Of a stretch of 64,000 nucleotides of DNA, positions 36,995 to 49,250 are shown piece after piece. Below the pieces are notes generated by a model that was not told the DNA's origin, ran no database searches, and saw nothing but the letters and a program-made list of their open reading frames with translations. The DNA is from Cryptomeria japonica (lineage: Eukaryota; Streptophyta; Pinopsida; Cupressales; Cupressaceae). The position numbers were made by a program, and so were the translations under genes. The stretch's first letter is position 1; each line of letters starts with the position of its first letter. The stretch spans positions 435,026,730 through 435,090,729 of the forward strand of contig NC_081407.1 in NCBI RefSeq assembly GCF_030272615.1, read 5' to 3'.

Positions 36995-38343
36995 TGATGG
37001 TATGATGAAAGAATAAGTATCTGATAGATTACTGAGAGGGGGGGGAGGTGAATCAGTAAACTGAAAAACTTATACAAGCTTCTCAAACTCAAACTCAATC
37101 ACACAAAGTAAACTTATCACTGTCAAGATCGATACTCATAAGAATACTCAACATCAATTGGTTAACTATTATACCAAATTGATAGTTAACGTCATTCAAC
37201 TTGTAAACATCAACACACTTCATCTCTCCATGATTCCAGTTATCATGCCTTATCAAAAGTTAATCAAATCAACAAATAAGATCATAACCATAAAAACATT
37301 CACCACATGACACAAATGTTTATACATGGAAAACCCAAATAGGTAAAAACCATGGTGAGATAAGACTCACAAAATAGCTATCTGAACTCTTTTGAAGTTT
37401 GCCCTGTTAGGAGACAAGCCTGTTAAAGCTTTTACAATAAGTCCTGTTAAGAATTGATCATGTTAGGAATCACTAGGTTAAGGGATTTTACAAATGCCTT
37501 GATAAAAAGAAAATACCCTATTAGGAGTAACTTTGGTATAGGATTTGAGAATCCAAGCTAATGGACCACCTTGTTAGAGGATTTAAGAAGTAACCAAGCT
37601 TGTTAGAGCTTACCCGATTAGGGGATTTCAATTCTATTGTAATTGTTAGAAGAAAATAGGTTTTTCTTGATCTATCTGAATAGCACTACATTTGCTTGAT
37701 CAGATCCTTTTAAGCTTCAATCTGCCTTTACTCAAACTGCAGATTCATTCTCTAGTTAGGCAACCATACACTCAACTAATTTCTTCCAACACCTTTTACA
37801 TAACAACTTCATCAACCTTAAATATAAATCAATTAGGTTGGTAACACAACAAAAACCTAATTCTCTCATAGAGATTACAAACAAGTCGATACAAGTGTGA
37901 CCGTTGGATTTACATAACAATCTATACACATTCTTCAAAAAAATTCCAACCGCTCCATGATCACTGCTTCATCGGACTTGTAACTCATCACACACTTTGC
38001 ATTAGATACAATCCACTTTTCTCATTCCCAAGAAAATCAAACAAACAAATGATCCATTACCGCTCAATCATTGATAAACCAACATAACCATTTCAACAAA
38101 CTTAATCGGTTAGGTTTTAACAAAAACAACTGGTAGGGTTTACCGGTTACATAACATAGAAAGGGTTTAACCTTATACACTAGTTTACTGGTTTACAACA
38201 TCTTCCACAAATCTCTTCCTACCAGTTACCAGATAATATTAACAATAACAATATCAGTAATATCATAAATACCATTACCGGTTCAATTGACATCAATGAC
38301 AACATAACATATCATTAATGCAATCTCCATGCAAATGCCAACA
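36995..38343 (-). repeat. E5 5' LTR
   Basis: 1349 bp, TGATGGTATGATG...TGCCAACA, matching 31086-32466 with scattered changes. The hairpin motif is at about 37313-37360. Confidence 0.92.
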
Positions 38344-38348
38344 AAAAT

Positions 38349-40327
38349 TTGGTATGGCAGATTCTAAACTGGTAAGTACTCCTATGGTTACAAGTGATAA
38401 ATTGATAAGAAAAGATGAATCTGTTAGATAGTTCAGATAACCAAAAGACAACTGAGAGGGGGGGGTGAATCAGTTGTCACGGATTACAAGAACATTCAAT
38501 AATTAAAATTTTAATATTGGAACCCAAAACAATAATACCAGAATAGTACTTAATCCAATTAAGCATAAACAATAATCACGGAATAAAATCCATCCACACA
38601 ACACCAAGATTTGTACGTGGAATACCCAGTAAAGGGAAAAACCACAGGGGGAAGCCTACCCATAGTTAGTTAATAAATATGCAGTAAGTATGTGAATTTC
38701 AATGAAGGGGCCTTCACTTGCAGGAATTCCAATAGCTTAGAGCACACTACTCATCACAAAAGGAGCCTCACTGACTACATATAAATCCAGACTACAATTC
38801 AGAGAAGTGTTGAACTACAAAAGATAGCATCTCCTATGCCAGAGTACAGTTTCGGTTAAGCTCAATACCGAAGGACTAAATCCTCTTACATAAAACCAAT
38901 TCGATCTCCAATGATCAACCAACTCCTCTGCCTGAATGATTTTACATTATTCGCACATTACATTCCTTGACCATGACCTCTTACATTAACCATGATGATC
39001 TACAATGAGATCTTACATCTATTTATACAAACCCTCGACCATAAACAATCAAGTCGGCCACCAGACAATAAACTGATTACATAATTACAAACCATGTTGG
39101 CCTTAGACCAAACAAATAATATCAACACATAAGACATCCCAAAAATACATCAATAGGTCTTATCCACATTTTACATTAAAGCCAATGCATAACCTAGATC
39201 AACCGAGACCAAGTATAGGTCCACACGCTTCAACAATGATCTCCAAATGCCAAGTCCCAAACATGATCACCAACATCATCCTGAAACGCCATTAGAAGCT
39301 ACACCAATGCCACTTATGCAATTCATCAACTATCTCCATCAAAATCTATGTCGGTGAAACCCTTGCTGGAACCAGAAACTAATCTTCTAAGCAAGTAGGA
39401 TAGCATCCAATCACCAGACCAAAACCAACTGACCAAATATGAGTATAAGTATAATGAACAAGCCAATTCCATCACTAGATTATACTGGAGCCTATCAGAT
39501 CATAACGGATCTAAGTTAACCAGAAACCACTCATCCTACCAGGACTAGAAGGGTGTCGATAAAGCATCCAAATAGCTAGTGTTGACATCAATGACAAAAC
39601 ATCAATGCAACACAAAATCAACTCTACCAAATGGCCAACAAAATATACACTAGTAAATCCTATAAGATACAAATCTATGATTGGAGGTTTGATATATTTG
39701 ACTCAGACTATGCCTGACATAATGAATGTTGTTTGTATTGCATCTAGATATCAAAGAGATCCTAGATAAAATCATGAGAGTGCAGTGAAAAGAATTTTTA
39801 GATACTTACAAGATACATCTGAATATGGTTTGTGGTACTCTAAGGATGATGACTTTACTCTATGTGCATATACAGATGTAGATTGGGCTGACCAGAAAAG
39901 TACTTCTGGTGGAGCTTTCTTTCTTGGAAAGAAGTTGGTTTCATGGATCAACAAGAAACAATCATGTACTTCTTTATCTACTACTGAAGTTGAATATGTT
40001 GTTGCTACTACTAACTGTACACAAGTTCTATGGATGAAGTAAATGTTGAAGGATATCAAAGTGCATTGCATTGGACCGATAGTTATTCACTATGAGAACT
40101 CTGTCGCTATAGACACATCAAAGAATCTGATATTTTACTCTACGAAAAAGAACATATCTATCAAGTATAAGATTCTCAAGGATAAGGTCGAAGAAAATCA
40201 AGTTAGATTGGTTTATGTTAACACTAAAAAGCAGATTGCAGATATTTTCACTAAACCTTTTCCTAAGGAATCATTTGAGTACCTGAGAGACAGATTAGGG
40301 GTTTCTACCCCTCCGACAGAGAACTGA
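38349..40327 (+). pseudogene. E4 RT end and RNase H, interrupted by a solo LTR
   Basis: 38349-38421 continues E4 after E5: GMADSKLVSTPMVTSDKLI. The solo LTR (38422-39640) intervenes, and reading resumes at 39646 with TLVNPIRYKSMIGGLIYL. RNase H follows: RIFRYLQDTSEYGLWYS, AYTDVDWADQKSTSGGAFFLG (39870-39930), KKQSCTSLSTTEVEY and IADIFTKPFPKESFEYLRDRLGV, with the final stop at 40325-40327. Stops occur near 39768 and 40039. The two open frames (39785-40042 and 40043-40327) are separated only by the single TAA at 40040-40042. Confidence 0.9.
38422..39640 (-). mobile_element. Inverted solo LTR of the E4 family inside E4
   Basis: 1219 bp, TGTTAGATAG...ATGGCCAACA on the plus strand. It is the reverse complement of an E4-type LTR (compare 26443-27688). 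Flanks are GAATC (38417-38421) and AAATA (39641-39645), a duplication degraded to three of five matches. Deleting the LTR and one flank restores the E4 reading DESTLVNPIRYKS. No internal sequence or second LTR remains. The hairpin motif is at about 38609-38655. Confidence 0.88.
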
Positions 40328-40692
40328 TTGATGTTATTTGGCACCCATTTGGTATGCATTATCAGAGATATTATTCATTCCAGGATTGATTTGGGGATGC
40401 TACTGCTCAAGGGGAGTAGTTAGCCTTGTGATTTGGTGGTTTTTGTTTTTTCTTTGATATTTTTGTCAAATTTCTGGCATTGATGTCAAAGGGGGAGAGA
40501 TATAGGTGAAAAATAGAGCTTTGTAGAGATATCATTCACAGGGGGAGTTTGTTCTTTGTTTCAAAACTTCATTGCTATATCTTTATGTGGGAGATTGTTG
40601 GTTGTCTTCCATTGGGGGAGAATTGTTTGGCATTTCTTGGCACTTGGATGTTTTTCACATCTAGTGTTGCCATCAATGCCAAATGGGGAGAT
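40328..40692 (+). other. E4 3' untranslated region with repeated purine tracts
   Basis: Contains several GGGGGAG tracts (about 40410, 40491, 40541, 40616). The last purine tract AAATGGGGAGAT (40681-40692) directly abuts the 3' LTR and is the functional position for plus-strand priming. Confidence 0.8.
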
Positions 40693-41939
40693 TGTTTTCC
40701 ATTTGGAGGAATTGATTATGTGTTGCATTGATGTTTTTTCACTTATGTCAAGACTAGTTATTTCGGTTGCTTTATCGGTATCCTTTTGGTCTCGGTAGGA
40801 TGTTTGGTTTCTGGTTGGATAGGATCATCATGATCTGGTATGTTTGGGTTATGGAATTAACTTATTCATGCTACTCAAATTTATGGTCAGTCAGTTGGTT
40901 TTGGATTTGGTGATTGGATGCTATCTTGTATTCTGGCAACCTTGGTTTGTTGTTGTGGTGAGGGTTTCACCGGTAGAGCTTTGATGAAGATCTTTGATGT
41001 TATGCTTAAGTGGTATTGGTGTAGCTTCTAGTGGAGACTCAAGATGCTAATGGTGATCATGTTCGAGACTTAGTTGATTGGGATCATTGATTTGGTGTGT
41101 GTGGACCTATATTGGGTCTCGGTATTATCTAGGTTATGGACCAACTTAATGTAACATGTGGATTGGGCCTCTTGATGTGTTTTCAAGATGTCTTATGGGT
41201 TGGATATTATTTGTTTGGTCTCTGGCTGACATGTTTTGTAATTGTGTAATTGTTTTATTGTTTGGTGGCCAACCTTATTGTTTGTGGTTGAGGGTTTGTA
41301 AATATGATGTAAGATCTCATTGTAGATAAAAAGAAAAAAGATATAGGAAAGGGATATGGATATGTAATAGGAGCAAATAATGTAATAATCATTTAGGCAG
41401 AGGATTTGGTCAATCATTGGTGATCGAGTTAGGTTTATGTAAGAGGATTTAGTCCTTTGGAATTGAGCTTAATCGGAACTGTATTCACGAATAGGAGATT
41501 CTATCTTTGCAGTTCATTCTTTCCTCCGGATTGTACTCTGGATTTCTATGTAGTCACTGAAACTCCTTTTGTGATGAGAGGTGTGCTCTAGGTTGTTGGC
41601 CTTCCTGCAAGTGCAGGCCCCTCAATTGTAATTCACATACTTACTATAGAAGTATTATTTGATTGTGGATAGGCCTACCACCGTGGTTTTTCCCTTTACC
41701 AGGTTTTCCATGTACAAATCTTGGTGTCATGTGGATGGTATTTATTCTCTTATTCTTGTTTATGCTTAATTGGTTTATCTGCTATTTTGGTATTTGGTTT
41801 GTGCATTACAGTATTGATCTTTTGGGCTTCGGTATTAAAGTAACTTTAATTTCTTAAGGTTCCGATAATCTAGTGACAACTGATTCACCCCCCCCCCCCC
41901 CCCTCTTAGTTGTCTTCCGGTTATTTGAATTGTCTAACA
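40693..41939 (+). repeat. E4 3' LTR
   Basis: Starts TGTTTTCCATTTGG (TGTTGGCC in the sister) and ends TCTAACA. A run of 16 C at 41888-41903 compares with 5 C in the 5' LTR. The hairpin motif is at about 41680-41730. Confidence 0.92.
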
Positions 41940-44238
41940 TTTTTCTCCACCTTTTCAGCAGTCTCCAAAAACATGATAAGAGAAGACATGTGTAACTAAA
42001 TTGCATCCTTGAGAGAACACAACTATTTCTTATATGCACAAGGTATAGTTGTGAATGGAGATGACATATCTTGGTTCTAACAACACAATCGTTGTCCTTG
42101 TATACATCAAACGGATTGGCTAAATTAGTGATCTATGACTCAATTGAGTCAATTTTTTCCTTGAATTTCTTGGTGGCATCAAGCCATCTTAAACAATAAT
42201 GATACAACCAAACAACATCTTCAATGCACATTTTGAGATTCTTCATGTAAGCTTTTGATTTGTGATGTGCCTTTGCACATTTCCCAATCATCTTAATATA
42301 CAAATTCTTCAGTATCTTATCTTTTGAAGTGAGTTCCATATCTTCACTCTTCTCAATAGCTTTACCATCAATATCTTTTGAAGCAATATATTCAGCTAGC
42401 TTTTCCACTAAGACTTCTAGAAGCAAATCTACAACATCATTAGGAAACAATTTGTTCTAGATCAGATAGGCAAAAAATTCATGTTTAATAATCTCCTGAT
42501 CATATGTTGGTACCACAAGGTAAAAACCACCTATAGTTCTTAGTCCATCACGATGCTCAATCATATCTAATACTTTATGTACCTCAAGAGGATCTCCCCT
42601 AGAATATATAGGGGAAGACCTTTTCCTCTTCCACAACTTTCTTTTCTTCATCATCTTTCTTTGGTTCATCTTCTTCACTTTCTACAATTATAGTTTCTAT
42701 CACTTTCTCCTTGATAGAATGCACCTATTCAGATTTCATCAACTTGGAAGTAGGTTGCATGTGAGAAGAAGAAGCATCTAGAGATGTAGTAGATAATGTT
42801 TAGTTCTCTTAATACTTAAATTATTCTCTTTTGAGGACATGCCCACCTTTTTTTGTAGTCTCGTCCCTCCAATATGTACACAATTACCTATAATTTAATC
42901 AAAAGTCCCAAACCCTTCTTTACATCGATCCTTAGGAAATTTGAGAAGAACTTCTAGAATTTACTTGCATTCATGTCTAATGATTACATAGGAAAGTTTG
43001 GTAACCCATGAAATCTAAGGTTCTACTTCTTCTATGAAGCAATTGTCCTTATCGACCATGAAGGTAATCTCATTTTTTATAAATTTCTACAATCCTCGGT
43101 GGAACCTTGTTTTTAATGATCATCTCCTTTCACAGATCCATGAAAAAAATATAGCAGATTGTCTTACTATCCTTCACATTATCTAAGTAGTTTTTGATCT
43201 GAGCACCAATAGATATATTTTTTCTCCATACAATATTACTTTTACTAGGAAATGCATTCAAGAAATAAAATATTAGGAAAACAATAAGAGATCCATACCG
43301 AAAGGGGTACATTTCTTCCTTTGTCCATTGAATATTATCCTTAAATTAAAGTCTCAAGAGTTCACACAAATGAAAATCTCTTTTCTTCCTTTATCATTTG
43401 ATGAGTGACATATATGGTCATAGAGGATTAATATCCCTCTCTATTTCTGAAGTAAACCTTGTATGGAATACCCACCATTGCGTGTCTTACACTGAGATCA
43501 ATAATGTTTTCAATTTGAAGTACTCTTTTATTAGATACAACCCTAGTTACCTTGTGACAACTTCATTTTTTACTGATTTCATAACCAAAACCTCTCTGGT
43601 GGACCATGAACCAGTTACATTACTTAGGGCATCTTTGGTAATTAGATATGGTTCATTTAGCCTTATGGAATCCTCATGATTTTTTCTCAATGCAACCCTT
43701 ACCACATCTTCTTTGTGAAACACTGAGAAAATTTTCCAAGCATCTAGCTTCTAAAAACCCTAGGATAGCATATTTTGGCTTAAGCTTCTACATACTATCA
43801 ACCAAATGGATTCTGTTGAAATTACTTATATTGCTATGATCATATTTTTCCAAAGAAACATGAATGCAATTGTGAATATTATCCTTATAAATTATTTTAG
43901 TGAGAACAAGAGGGAAAGCACCAATAGGGTCTTCCTCTGTGGGTTTAAATGGAAACTTCTTAAAAATAAGTCAGGGTTCATCCATAATGCTCACAATTCT
44001 AGAATTTTCTATTGAAAAACCAAGTTACAAGAAATACCTCTATAAAAACAATTTTTCTTAGTTTCATTGAAATTTGCATCCAAGAGCTCCTCAAATTCGC
44101 AAGTGACCATAATAAACTCAAAAAGCCAATATATATTCTTTGTTCCTACCCACTTAGGGTTTTGTTGTCTTAAATGTATTTTATCGTTATAACACAAAAT
44201 TTGATACTCTATTTTGTTGCCAACTACAAACAATACTC
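41940..44238 (-). pseudogene. E3 ORF2 (unknown protein), main part
   Basis: On the minus strand a degraded long protein runs from about 44010 to 41945. The N-terminal part (44000-43400) has many stops. At 43312-43130 an open frame reads RYGSLIVFLIFYFLNAFPS followed by a Trp and AQIKNYLDN. This lines up with KYGQLLAGLFFYFQNFLSG...W...AHIKNN in E6 ORF2 (about 48090-47970). The C-terminal part (42678-42133) is charged and ends in a helical stretch with KMIGKCAKAHHKSKAYMKN and YHYCLRWLDATKKFKEKIDS. E1 has the same wording. No known enzyme motif was recognised. Confidence 0.65.
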
Positions 44239-45398
44239 TAATGGACTTGAAAATCACTGAGAGGGAGGGTGGTGAATCAGTGACACCAAATAAAACACTG
44301 CTTCAAACACTAACCGGTAGATGAACTTAACCAAGCATTTAAACAAAATACATGCTATCCAAAATGATATAACAACATCCACATAAAGTAAAGCATCCAC
44401 CATAACACAAGTGTTTATACATGGAAAACCCAAATAGGCAAAAACCACAGTGAGATGGAACTCACAAGTTAACTATCTGCAGTAATAGATAACTAATCGG
44501 TTAAGGTCTTACAAAGTGCTCTACTAGGAGAAAATATTGTTAGAGATCCCAAGCTTGATTAGAAGCTTATACCCTATTAAAAGTACTACCCTATTAGGAG
44601 TAACCTCGACAGAGGATTTGAGAATCCAAACTAATGGATCACCTTGTAAGAGGATTTGTACAATGAAGCTTGTTAGAGCTTACCCGGTTAGGGGATTTGA
44701 TTTTGTTGTAACGGTTAGAAAACAACAAGAATGGTTTGATCTATTATGAGTAGCACAATACTTGCTTGATCAAATCATTCTAAGTACATTCAACACTGCT
44801 CTTCTTCTTAACACTTATCTCTCTTCAACAAAAGCGTTGACTCTTTATGCATATCAGTATTCACATAATCTCCTCTTCTATATTAGTTTCAAATGATTCA
44901 CTAAGATGTCTTTAAATAGACATTCAAATCTTATGTTGGCCTTAGGAAATCAAAACACAATTTCCTAGGTGCAATGTATCTAGACAAGTAATCATAATTC
45001 ATCACAAAAATGACTGCCAAGAAAATGGTGTCGGTAACTCATCACAAAAATGACTGCCAAGAAAATGGTCCTGGTAACTCATCACAAAATTAGATACCGG
45101 TTAGAATAGTCAATACCGGTTGGAACAAAACATGTGAACCATTATCCTGGAACCTTCTGCTTGATCTCCATCTTCATCTTCATCTTCATTTTGATGCGGA
45201 CTTAGTGTAGCCATAGGTTATCTCTTAAGCACATACCGGTTGACACAAAGTACCGATTAGAGATAATCCTTAAACATACTGGTTGACAGTGTAAACCAAT
45301 TTAAGTTACACTGGTAGTCAATGTAATCATATGTGTGTGAGAGTGTTTCATCAATGGCAATAGGTGATGAATACATTATAATCATCATCAAGCCAACA
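44239..45398 (-). repeat. E6 3' LTR and polypurine tract
   Basis: 1160 bp ending AGCCAACA, followed by ATCTCCCCCTTTGG (45399-45412), the purine tract on the minus strand. The hairpin motif is at about 44411-44457. A short internal direct repeat (ACTCATCACAAAAATGACTGCCAAGAAAA class) recurs at about 44994, 45036 and 45078. A (CATCTT)n stretch lies at about 45169. Confidence 0.9.
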
Positions 45399-45657
45399 AT
45401 CTCCCCCTTTGGCATTGATGGCAACACTTAGAAATTTTTTGAGTAATACAATACCGCTAAGTGTGCATAAACAACATATTTACACATGTACTCGTACTCC
45501 CCCTTAATGCATGCATAAATACAAAATTTTCAAAAACACACATACATATTATTACTCCCCCTTTGACAACAATGCCAAAATGACAAAGTAAAATATATAC
45601 ATATATATAGAAAATCTGTATCAAAGTCTTGAGCATATATTACAACTTAAAAAAATA

Positions 45658-48600
45658 TCATGCATTGGCTAATCTCATAAAAATATCATTGAAGTTCTGC
45701 TTCATCTGTGATAAAGCATTTTCCCATGATTCTAGTATGTTAGAAATATACTCAGATGTAGACATCAACTGGGAATGGAATTCTTCCATTGAGTCTAGCG
45801 TGTAGGTTTCAGGAGTAGCAAGAATAGCTTCTACATTGGAGTAGGCTCTCTGAAGAATGTCAACATGTGAGGTGAGCTGACTCTTGAGCTCTTTTAGAGA
45901 TCAGAGTCTCTTAGCCTTCTCATTGTCATTCTTGTTCAATCTGTCATGCAAATAATCTACAGATAGGTTAAAGGCATGAATGGAGTCCTGGAGTGGGACA
46001 TATGCCTTGCATAACCTTTCCATTTCTTACCCGGTTTCAAGTTGACTCTTAGAAATGTCAGATTAGAAGAAAGAAACATTGGAGGTAGAGGCAAGATACT
46101 TTCCCCCAGATTCAATAGCTTTCTTTAACACACTTCCATTATGAGATAAAGTCATTTTGCCACTTTCAATGTTCTTTGCCAGTTTATCTCCATATTTCTT
46201 CTTGTGAATCTTCTCAGCAGACATTTGAGCAACATCTTCAAGCGACTTGATTTGATTAGATGCATCTATAACTAACTGACCAAGTTTGTTGATGGGTGTA
46301 GGAAGATGTGCAACAGTTGCTTCTGGTAGTAAACCAGATAAAACTTCTACTACATTCTGGATTGTCTCTACTTCAATCCTTTGCTCTTTCAGTCTCTTCT
46401 TGTGTGCTCGAGATTGCATAACATTAGCAATCTTTATAATTTCAGATGCGCTCAAAGTGTTCATATCGATAGGTCCTGAAATACTTAAAGAATCATCATC
46501 ATCATCTTCAAGTAGCTTCTGCTTCACCGGTTCAGGGGGTACACTCTTAATGATAGCTCTTTCTGTGTTCTGCTCTATTGTCTCTTCAGGTAACTGAGTG
46601 ACAACTTTCTCAGTAGACTCCTTTTGAGTATTTTCAATGACTGGTGGAGATTGGGGTTTCTCCAGTTCTTCTGTTGCTGGTTCATTGTCCACTTTTAGTT
46701 GAATACCCGATTGATCAACTAATGAAACCTGTACTTTAGTGATTGTAGGAGGATCCATATTTGGTGCAGTGATGTCTCCAGATAGGTCTACTGTGTTCTG
46801 AAAATCTTCATCAACAAGAATAATAGAATCATCCTTCTTCTTGATTGGATAGACTATGTCAGCTTGAACAATCTCCTCTTCATCCATTTCCGGTCAAGGA
46901 ACATCATCTGTAGTATTATCCTTATTGCTAGAGTGGACAACTTCTTCCCTCTTTTTGATTACATAGGCTAGTTGATGTGTCTTAGTCTCAACAACTACCC
47001 TTTTTGCATTAAGAAGCTTCAATCTTCTCATTTTAAAATCAAAATATACTTTGTATTGCTCAACTAAAGCACTAATTCCATCTGAGGATAAATTGGAAAA
47101 ATATTGTACAAATATTTCATCAATAATCTTCTTTTCCAATTAAATTGCTTCCTCCCATTTATCTAAAAGAGTATTATACAAAGAGATTGAAATATCTTTT
47201 TCCAAGTCATGCAGAAATCTATTATAATGACCCAAATAAGTTATTACTTGTTGAATTACTTGCTTCTGCTCATCTTCAGTGAAAGAATCAAAATATTCTT
47301 TGACATTGTCAAACCTATTTCTTCCTAATGTCTTCATTGTTCTCTCAAAAACTGCGTCAGGTTTGTAGGTAGCAATATCTATAGGTGTAGTTGCCTTTGG
47401 CACTACCTTTACCTTCTTGGGTGTTCTGTTGGTTGCTTTTTCCTTCTTTGGTTCTTCTTCGAAATCTGTACCCTCAGACTCTGGTTGCAAAATCAATTTC
47501 CGATTTCTCTTCTTTGGTGCACTCTCCTTCTTTACATATACTTTAGTTGTCAGTTCCTTTTTGGTTAGGACACTCCGAGTCACCCTTGTGGTCTTTTTCA
47601 CAGGAGACCTTTCATCAAACTTCTTTTTCTTTCCTTTCACATTAGCTACAGGTGCAGTACCGGTTTCTGTTGGTGCAACTTGGACTACCACAATGTCCAA
47701 TTTTGCCTATTGTTTATCTTTAGGCGATGCTAATAGGGTATTAGCATAGCCGACCAGTAAATCATGATTAACCTCATAGCTCATATCTTCCATCTCTTCC
47801 TCTCTAGGCTCAATTTCTTGCATCAAGCAAAATTCAGTGGTAACAGTGAAGACTGTGTCTTTTGCAAAGTATTTTACCACATCTTCAAGTAACCTCATTC
47901 TCATGCTCATCTTTTTCTGAAATTCATTAAAATACTTGTTCAAGTTAGTTGAAAAAGTATTTTGCATAGCCTTGATGTTGTTCTTGATATGTGCATTGAC
48001 CGGTAGGTCTTTTAACCATTCAATGTCTCCTATACCTGATAGGAAGTTCTGAAAATAGAAAAATAACCCCGCTAATAGCTGACCATATTTGAACTTTTAA
48101 GTGTTGTCCTTCTTAAGGGATTGCAAATTTTGAAATAATTGCACTCTGACGGCTTCACAAATATCATAATTTGCATTATCAACAACCATTCTATGTGTTG
48201 TATGAATTGTTGCAGATGGAACACTGTTAAGTCTATTGGAGTAAAATATCTGGTAGCCTATCACCATTGTTGCTAGTTTCACTGTAGGGTCTCTAATATT
48301 GTTGATAGAAAAAGCACACTTATTGGGTGTAGAATCGGTTAACTTGAAGACAGTATCCTTTGAAATTATTCTTAACACAGGAATTTCACCGGTTGAGAAA
48401 TAACCTATTACAGCCTTAATAGCTTCCTTGGTTGTTGTGTGGGTCCTCTCCAAATACATATTCTCTCCGTGCACTTGACTCAAAATTATTCTAATGTGTT
48501 CTTCCTCAAAATCTTCAAGAAAGTAGGCAACATTATGAAAACCTTTTTCAAAAACCCTAGCATATTTTGTTTCAATCTTTTCGCTCTTATCATAGAGTGA

Positions 48601-48798
48601 TTTCAGCTGTGTGTAAATGTGTAATGTTCCTAAATATTCTATCTTGCAATCTATATAGCTAGGCAAGTCACCTTTGACCACAACACTGCTCGGGACTTGC
48701 GATAATGCATTATGAGACATAATTAGATCTCCCTTTAGAGCTTCCTCAGGCTCAACAGTGATCATCAACCTCTATACAGACTTAGAAGTAGATGCCAT
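45658..48798 (-). pseudogene. E6 ORF2: ~1046-codon protein of unknown function, stop codons only
   Basis: One minus-strand frame runs from ATG at 48798 (MASTSKSV) to TGA at 45658-45660 without any frameshift. Eight in-frame stops interrupt it: 48772 TAG, 48097 TAA, 47707 TAG, 47140 TAA, 46894 TGA, 46063 TAA, 46027 TAA, 45901 TGA (lowest coordinate of each). Layout: N-terminal globular region (about 1-230); a hydrophobic, aromatic block YGQLLAGLFFYFQNF near 240; a charged region; a strongly basic Lys-rich segment (about 375-450, KGKKKKFDE, KKRNRKLIL, nuclear-signal-like); an acidic middle with poly-Asp near 46500; and a helical C-terminus ending MKQNFNDIFMRLANA. No RT, integrase, protease or envelope motif recognised, and the function is unknown. 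E3 and E1 carry diverged versions in the same place. Confidence 0.75.
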
Positions 48799-49250
48799 TC
48801 TAGATAAACAAGTTTCGAAGTGGTATACTCAAAGAAATACCTTGTATCTTGCACGTTGCTCCGTTTCCCAGTTGAAATGTCCAAATGCACACCTATTCGC
48901 CTCTCTACAACTTTCGATTCAACTTGATTTCTCTAAACACAAAACGATTTGCCAATTGGCAACAAGACAATCTTTTTTTGCTTTGCAATCGCTTCAAATT
49001 TCTTTTTTTGAAAGAGTTAGGGTAAAAAAGATAGAGTAAAACTTACTTTTATCCCTTTTTATCAACTGTAATAAATGCTCACACTTTAGGTTACAAACCC
49101 TAATTTCACTTCTTAAGTGAAATACTGGTTGATAACACGTCAACAAAAAAGTCACCAAAATTCAAGATTCAAAAAAAACTTTCGCGCTCATTTTAAAAGG
49201 GGTCTGGAGATATTTTACCGTTAAGCTCCCCTTAGCCATGTTAAACTGGC

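Larger units (their letters stand above)
31086..38343 (-). mobile_element. E5: Ty1/copia retrotransposon nested in E4
   Basis: 7258 bp, minus strand, LTRs of 1381 and 1349 bp (TGATGG...CCAACA), flanked by GAAAT (31081-31085) and AAAAT (38344-38348), one mismatch. Joining E4 across it restores the reading ELLKKFGMADSKLVSTP. It has a primer site, a gag-pol region and a purine tract. It is a different family from E2 and E4: its LTR shares blocks with E6. Several stops and one protease active-site change make it inactive, but the integrase catalytic triad is intact. Confidence 0.93.
26443..41939 (+). mobile_element. E4: Ty1/copia retrotransposon hosting E5 and an inverted solo LTR
   Basis: Plus-strand element with LTRs of 1246 and 1247 bp (TGTTGGCC...TAACA), flanked by TTTTG (26438-26442) and TTTTT (41940-41944), a duplication with one mismatch. 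Without its guests it is about 7.0 kb. It has a primer site, gag, protease, integrase, RT, RNase H and purine tract in copia order. It resembles E2 closely in gag and pol. E5 split it at the RT C-terminal connection and a solo LTR split it a few dozen codons later. It is inactive (stops, and integrase catalytic residues lost). Confidence 0.92.

Noticed and set aside
46286-46597. 103-codon plus-strand open frame and other plus-strand frames at 47417-47749 and 49536-50003
   Set aside because: Antisense shadows of E6 ORF2 and ORF1.
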